NCBI GenBank assembly: GCA_004194705.1
Contig: SADC01000189.1
Span: 186,001 to 250,000 of the forward strand
Length of the DNA: 64,000 nt
Source of the DNA: Ditylenchus dipsaci
Taxonomy: Eukaryota; Nematoda; Chromadorea; Rhabditida; Anguinidae
Reading direction: 5' to 3'
This document shows, one piece after another, positions 58,280-64,000 of this stretch; within the stretch, counting starts at the first letter, position 1; each line of letters starts with the position of its first letter. The notes beneath the pieces were generated by a model. It saw only the letters and a program-made list of their open reading frames with translations, searched no databases and had not been told where the DNA came from. The position numbers were made by a program, and so were the translations under genes.

Positions 58280-58556
58280 CAAAAAGGTAGTGAATATCAT
58301 GGAACAGCACCATTATTTTCTCAAAAAAGTAAAGAAAAGAAATTCAAACTTGGCAATTTCTGACCACTTAAGGCCAATTTTGAGTGTTGTTCAAATAGTC
58401 TTTTAAAAAAATCTATGTGTACTCAAATATGTCAGACTTGTTATTTTTAAGATAAAGATAAGGTAATGGAGACTGTATACAACCTAGCACCTGTGTGATG
58501 TAGCTGAGAAATAAGCTTTTCGATTACCAAATCTTCTTCCAGAGTAATTAGATTCA

Positions 58557-61500
58557 ATGGAGTCAGTCTACCAAAAAGCTCTTCTCAATGATGATCTTCG
58601 TAATTATGTCAATCTTTTGGATTTGCCGAAGGTTTTCTTTTTTGTTTTCTAAGTGAATACGCGAATTATCATTTTAGCTTGATGGGGCTAGCAGACTTCT
58701 CAAAGGAAATAGCTATCAATTAACCAGGTGATTAATTTTTTTTAATAGTCGATAGCCGTATCTTATTGGATTTTTTCAGGGACTTGTCTTTTCCTTGGTT
58801 TGCTGACCTTCGCTATTGCTACAACACTCCACTGAATCACTGTTATCCAAATATAACACATTGCGTTATGAAATCTGAAAGGTCTGTTTCAATTCGTATT
58901 TTTATTTTTTCCTGCATTTAATTCATGAATATTTCCAACTGTTTTAAGAATTTAAGAATCTGTTTTAAGAATCATTGCTATAGCCAAGACTTTGGCTGAA
59001 GAAAAGAAGGTTTCAGAGTCGGTGTTTATCAAACAAGCAGCGAAATTTCTCAACCAGATGAAAGCCTCTTTTTCCAAGGTTCTGTGCAGACTGGCAGGAT
59101 GGATCATGTTTAAATTGTTCCGAAGAGTCACTCGTCGAATTCTGGTATCTCCACCACAGCTGGAACGCCTGAAGAATGCTGATGGGGTAAATCTGTCTCT
59201 TTTCAATTTTTTTCCCCAAAACTAGAATTTTAGAGTGGTATTCCAATCGTGTATTTGCCCTTGCATCGCAGCCATCTGGACCATATGTAAGCATTTATTC
59301 CACACGCATGGCTTGCTAACAACACCAAAGGTCACTTTCTGGTTTTTAGGCTCATTACCTGGACGCTGTATCACTGGGGAATTCGTCTTCCACACATTGC
59401 ATCCGGAGATAATTTAAATTTGAACGGATTGGGGTCTGTTATTTTTACCCCTTTAATTCTTACATTATATGTTTTGCAGGTGGTTGCTGCGTGCTTTTGG
59501 TGCGTTTTTTATCCGAAGAAAAGTGGATGATGACTTCAAGCAAATCGCTGAGGAAAACAATACTGGCAATGAACTTTATAGGTGAATGTCCTCATTTGTT
59601 GATTCACAGTGACCAGTCTTGTTCAGGGAAGTGCTTAATACATATATGACGACACTTCTCAAACATGGAATGTCTATCGAATTTTTTTTGGAGGGCACGA
59701 GGTTAGACAGCTTAAATCGCTGCAAATTTATGATCTTTTTTAGAAGTCGCTTTGGCAAAGCATTGCTTCCTAAAAATGGCCTAATTTCCAATATTGTGGC
59801 AGCTGTGCGAGAGAAAGAAATACCCGATGTCTTCATTGTGAGTTTTTAACAAAAAAAACTGGTTTTCGATGTAAAGGATCATGGCTTTTACGCGCAGCGG
59901 CATGTGCAAAATTTGAATTGGCGCGGGACACTTCTCTTTCGTCTCGCATTGTACTAGGGTTGAGTGATGGTAATTACCCGGGTAATTCTCCGGGTAATTA
60001 CCCGGGTAATTACCCGGAGAAATACTAAGTATTTCTCCGTAGAGAAAAATCGGAGAAATACTATTTTTTAGTATTTATTGCTCGGGAGGCAATATTTACT
60101 TCCTAATTATGCAGGAATCACTTCCCGCTTGAGCCATGCTTTTCCTTTACACTACTGGTCTCCTTTTAAACGTCGAAGGTTCGACTCCCAGCTGATACAT
60201 TTTTTCATTATTTTATTTTTCTGCTATATCTTCTTCATTTTTACGCTGATATATTTTGAATATTTTTATTTACAAGTATACCGTATTTCCTCTAAAAAGG
60301 CGGCCGGCCGCCTTATTTTTCAAACCCCCAAAAATCTGAAAATTGTCAATCAAAAATGCCCTTAACTCTGAAATTTTAGTAAAAAAAAATGAGGGGGGCC
60401 GCCTTATTAGAGCGGGCCGCCTTATTAGAGGAAATACGGTAATTGCTTTCTTCATAGACAATTTAATGGCAATTATGGTCGACAATATCACAATCGCCAC
60501 TAACCATTCACTTTTTTATCTTTTTTTCAACCATTCACTTTTTTATCACTTTTTTCACCATTCACTTAATCCACCTACCCTACTCAGCCAGAAGTTTTTT
60601 GGTTTAGGTATCATCCAGATGGTCTAGGTATCATCTAGGTGTTTTAATTAATATCCAGATGGTTCGGGTACTATCCAGGGGGTTTGGGTACCATCCATGT
60701 GATTTGGGTACCATCCAGGTGGTTTGGGTAATATCCAGGTGTTTTGAATGATATCCAGATGGTTTGGGTACCATCCATGTGATTTGGGTACCATCCAGGT
60801 GGTTTGGGTAATATCCAGGTGTTTTGAGTGATATCCAGATGGTTTGGGTACCATCCATGTGATTTGGGTACCATCCAGGTGGTTTGGGTAATATCCAGGT
60901 GTTTTGAGTGATATCCAGATGGTTTGGGTACCATCCATGTGATTTGGGTACCATCCAGGTGGTTTGGGTAATATCCAGGTGTTTTGAGTGATATCCAGAT
61001 GGTTTGGGTACCGTCCAGGTGTTTCAGGTAACATCCAGATGGTTTGGGCACTATCCAGGTGATTTAGGTACCATACCGGTGGTTTGGGTACCATTCAGGT
61101 GGTTTGGGTACCATCCAGATGGTTTAGGTATCAGCAAATAGTATTTCTCCGCTTTTCGGGTAATTACCGGTAATTACCCGGGTAATTACCCGGAAAGTAT
61201 TTCTCCGGAGAATTACCCAACCCTACATTGTACTCTTTTGAGTGTTTTCAAACAACCCCAAAGAGTACAGGGAGAGTTGAAAGAGAAGCGCAAAAACCAG
61301 TCTTTTAAACATCTGTATTTTTCACTTTCTTTCTATTAAACACTGCTAAGGTGCCTGTGGGAATTAGTTACGACAACATTTTGGAGGGGATTTTTCATGA
61401 CGAACTCATGGGAGTTCGCAAGAAGAAGGAGAGCGTTTGGGTGCTATTCGTGGTTTCTTTGGTTGCTTTGGTGGCAGAGGAAGATGTGGAACTATTGTGG

Positions 61501-63612
61501 TCGATTTCGGTGTGCCAATATCCCTTTCAGTGAGTTTTTTTTGTTTTGACGAAATCGCTGTTTAAAGTACTTTTTTCAATAAGCCTCTTTCAGGAACATC
61601 TTGAGAAGTTAAGTGCCAACATCGTGAAACATAAAGGGCTTATCAATTTAAAGCATGAAACAAATCCGTAATTTTTACTGCTTGCAAACTGAACTCTGCT
61701 AATATTGGTCTTTTTAGGTTTTCGTATAGAGGTATTGAGAGTTGTACCATTTACGGGAGCTGGCTTGAGTAATATAAAGAGCCTTTAGAGCTTGTTCCCT
61801 GGCACAATTTTGTTGATGAGCCTATGGAGAGGATGCTTATTCGTGCAGTGGGTTACGACGCAGTCTATCGTAAGTTTCAATTACGCATTGTCAATATTTA
61901 TTGTATAATTTTCAGAAGCACAGAGGAGCAAACCAATAAATGTTGCGGCGTTAACGTCTCTGCTTTTTCTGTGTAATCACCGAAAACAGCCTGTGCTTCT
62001 TAAAGATTTCTTGGTTGATCTAAAGTTGTTGATAGAAGAAGTTCATTATCTCGGTTGGGTTTAATAACATACCGTGATTGCTCTAACTATGCTGTATATC
62101 CCATAGAAAGTAATATTTTACAACTCGCGCATGCAAAGTGCAGGCCCAAGTGTCGGCGAAATTTCATGACGATTTTCTATTTAACTAGATTTATTTTTTT
62201 ATTATTACGTGAAAAATCTAAAGATGTGAAGTTGTTAGCTAGCTTACAATAGTCAAAAACTTTGCATCACCATTGTGGGTGCCCAAATCGTTATCAATCA
62301 TTTTTAATCTTCGAAGTAGGCATAAATGTTGTATTGACCTTACAAATTGCTGAAAGTGTAGGGAATAGTCAGAGTTGTTACGGAAAGTATTTTTTTATTC
62401 AGGCTGACTTATTTTTCTATTCTAGGCTACTATGTTGTGGGTTGGGATCAGAATATTGTGGACATCGGACCGTTGTTTGAGGTTTATATTGCATTTTGTA
62501 TTTTTTAATATCAAAATCTTGTTTAAAGGATGGCTACAGATTTCTTCGCCATTTGATTTCCAAGGACTTTGGCACAGATGGATCAATTTTGTTGAGGATG
62601 TCATGCAATCAGCCTCGTTGCTATTTGGAAATAGCCTATCATAAGAATAATGCGCTTCCTCCATTCGGCTTGATTTCTATGGCAGGTAGTGAAATTTTTC
62701 AATGGTCTATTGTAAAACTTTATGTCAGCTTTATCCGTCCTCTCTATGAGTGATCACTCGGAAGTCACAGGCGATGAATACATTGAAAAGTGTCTGCTAG
62801 TGTGTAACGTTCTGCAGTGTGAAATTATATTCTGTTCGGTAAATATATTTACAATTCATAAAAATTTCTGCTCTACATATAATTATAATATTTCTAGCCT
62901 ACTGAAGATCTGAGGATGGAAATTACGAAGGCTTTGGATTATTTGGGCATTTCCGCGTTGGACAAGCCTGTTATATTTGATGCTAGTAATCTATCTAAGG
63001 TTTGCATAATTCCAGTGATTCTTGTTAAAGAGTTTGTTCTTAGCACGCTACCTTTGGTCTGCTATTTTATGCCAACATTCTGCGCCCTTTTCTCCATACT
63101 CTTCTCGTCACCATATATGATCTCGTAGTTGACCCATTTGAAAAAGAAATGACTGGTAGGGCTGTGTTGCACCATTCTTTATTTAAAGTATGGTTTTGAA
63201 TTAGATAAGCAATATGTGAGGAATCTGTTGAACAAATGCGTGCAGGCCAATAAATATGCATCTGGTGATTTTCCGGTGTGTGAGGCGATCAACTCGGACA
63301 GCATGGTAAAAAATTAGGACTATGGTGTGGATCTCTACAACAATTGTTTGTAGCACAATGCCATTAAGTTCCTTCGCTTCAAACAAATAGTTCGTAAGGA
63401 GGGAATGCAGCTGATTGATCAAGAGTTGGCCGAGCGCTATGTGGGTATTGTTCATGGTGAGCTGTTGTTGTTAATGGCCGGTGCTCTGAATTCTACTGTT
63501 TTTTGTTACAGATCTTCTTGCAAAAATCGATGGACCGTTGAGTACGCCTGTCTCTCATCCTCGATCTGAACTTCGCAGCCAAAAAGAAAAAAGTTCGGTA
63601 CAAGATTCATGA
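58557..63612 (+). CDS. GPAM: Glycerol-3-phosphate acyltransferase, GPAT1/GPAM type
   Basis: First step of glycerolipid synthesis (acyl-CoA + sn-glycerol-3-phosphate), usually at the outer mitochondrial membrane. Start 58557 (MESVYQKALLNDD). Exons include 58780-58881 (PWFADLRYC), 58970-59186, 59234-59286 (LPLHRSHLDHM, the acyltransferase HX4D motif), 59350-59433 (IASGDNLNLNGLG), 59480-59581 (GAFFIRRKVDDD), 59627-59701 with 59744-59837 (IEFFLEGTRSRFG, block III) and 61351-61529 (PVGISYDNILEG, block IV). Later exons run to TGA at 63610-63612, with YLEIAYHKNNALPPFG and NILRPFLHTLLV as in GPAM C-termini. One base is missing near 61440 (TTTGGGTGC): after ESVW the next frame continues AIRGFFGC and VVDFGVPISLS. 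The join near 61.75 kb contains a stop unless spliced, so it is unresolved. A 1.5-kb intron (59838-61350) holds a hAT element. Confidence 0.9.
60281..60439. mobile_element. MITE of the CCGTATTT family nested in hAT element
   Basis: CCGTATTTCCTCTAAAAAGG ... CTTATTAGAGGAAATACGG between TA dinucleotides, with an internal GGCCGCCTTATT inverted repeat. Confidence 0.75.
60605..61132. repeat. Minisatellite: 20-bp unit, 80-bp higher-order period
   Basis: Units of CCATCCAGGTGGTTTGGGTA type. Four variants make an 80-bp block; ATATCCAGATGG recurs at 60751, 60831, 60911 and 60991. Open frames on the minus strand here (W/Y/P/H-rich) are a by-product of a repeat that lacks stops. Confidence 0.9.
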
Positions 63613-63724
63613 ATAGGTGTTCGAGGAGTTTTTTGTTGTTATGTAATATTACCTAGTCGCCTTGTGATTGCCTATGTGGGAACTCTCTTGCCTAATGATG
63701 TGTGATAATTAGCGGTGAAGCTTT

Positions 63725-63730
63725 AATAAA
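63725..63730 (+). terminator. Poly(A) signal of GPAT gene
   Basis: AATAAA, 113 nt downstream of the GPAT stop codon. Confidence 0.6.
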
Positions 63731-64000
63731 TAACAGGTGTATTATGAATCGGTTGATATTTCTTTCTAACCCTTAAATGCACACTGTCTCATATGTGGGA
63801 CAAATTTTAAAATATCATTTTTTTTCTCGACAAATCATTATTTTCTCATATTTTTTTTCACCAAATTCTAGGAAAAGAATGAAATTTGTTAATTGCAGAA
63901 AAAATCAACATATTATATAAATTCTTAAAGTGGTATCGTGTTCAACAAGGCTAAAATTCACGTTTTTGAAAATTTTTTTTTTCTCAATGTTCTAAAGGCA
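63731..64000. other. 3' flank of GPAT gene, no gene seen
   Basis: AT-rich sequence to the window edge; nothing recognised. Confidence 0.5.

Larger units (their letters stand above)
59955..61225. mobile_element. hAT-like element in GPAT intron, 8-bp TSD
   Basis: Ends TAGGGTTGAGT and the inverse of TAGGGTTGGGTAATTC, flanked by exact CATTGTAC (59947-59954 and 61226-61233). Subterminal arms repeat GGTAATTACCCGGGTAATTA. It contains a CCGTATTT MITE, a tRNA-like B box (GGTTCGACTCCC, 60178-60189) and a minisatellite; no transposase. Its target was itself a foldback repeat related to 42604-42796. Confidence 0.75.

Noticed and set aside
60631..61094. Long W/Y/P/H-rich open frames in several phases on the minus strand
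   Set aside because: They are produced by a 20-bp minisatellite without stop codons; all phases give the same peptide pattern.
58557..63612. GPAT gene as a pseudogene
   Set aside because: Motifs, splice sites and phases are preserved over more than ten exons; one missing G and one unresolved exon join are better explained by an indel and an uncertain splice site.

Overview
The window is animal nuclear DNA. Genes have GT-AG introns, mostly 45-60 nt with a few of several kb, AT-rich non-coding sequence and AATAAA poly(A) signals. The five recognisable genes are metazoan housekeeping or cytoskeletal genes. I cannot name the phylum from sequence alone; the short introns and many foldback transposons suggest an invertebrate.

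Layout. (1) 531-16639, minus: a complete FHOD-family formin (GBD/FH3, a large inserted exon, FH1, FH2, DAD); its introns hold many MITEs. (2) 16640-32235: about 15 kb with no convincing host gene, filled with palindromic MITEs, Tc1/mariner-like, hAT-like and Mutator-like elements, and one small zinc-finger-like ORF. (3) 32236-44092, minus: a long multi-exon gene for a Ser/Pro/Lys-rich, partly coiled-coil, acidic-patch protein that I cannot name; two foldback elements sit in its introns. (4) 44093-53203: a transposon-dense intergenic block with nested insertions whose target-site duplications (TSDs) can be read directly. (5) 53204-63612: a compact cluster with RRP4/EXOSC2 and a LanC-like gene in tandem on the minus strand, and a GPAT1-type glycerol-3-phosphate acyltransferase on the plus strand. 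The divergent LANCL/GPAT promoter is split by a 1.8-kb hAT-like element that carries a broken piece of ribosomal protein RPL11.

The most unusual content is the mobile DNA. At least four elements have Mutator-like properties: 8-10 bp TSDs and terminal inverted repeats built from tandem 15-22 bp units. One encodes a recognisable MULE transposase fragment and another a spliced ORF of unknown function. TTAA-flanked palindromes are chained end to end sharing their TTAA sites. A Tc1-like element is interrupted by both a PIF/Harbinger and a hAT element. Several insertions can be checked inside the window against uninterrupted paralogous sequence.

Caution: the formin, the unnamed gene and the GPAT gene contain single-base frameshifts, several in homopolymer runs, inside otherwise well-conserved coding sequence. 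This looks more like assembly indels than pseudogenes, so reading frames are given as exon chains rather than perfect ORFs.
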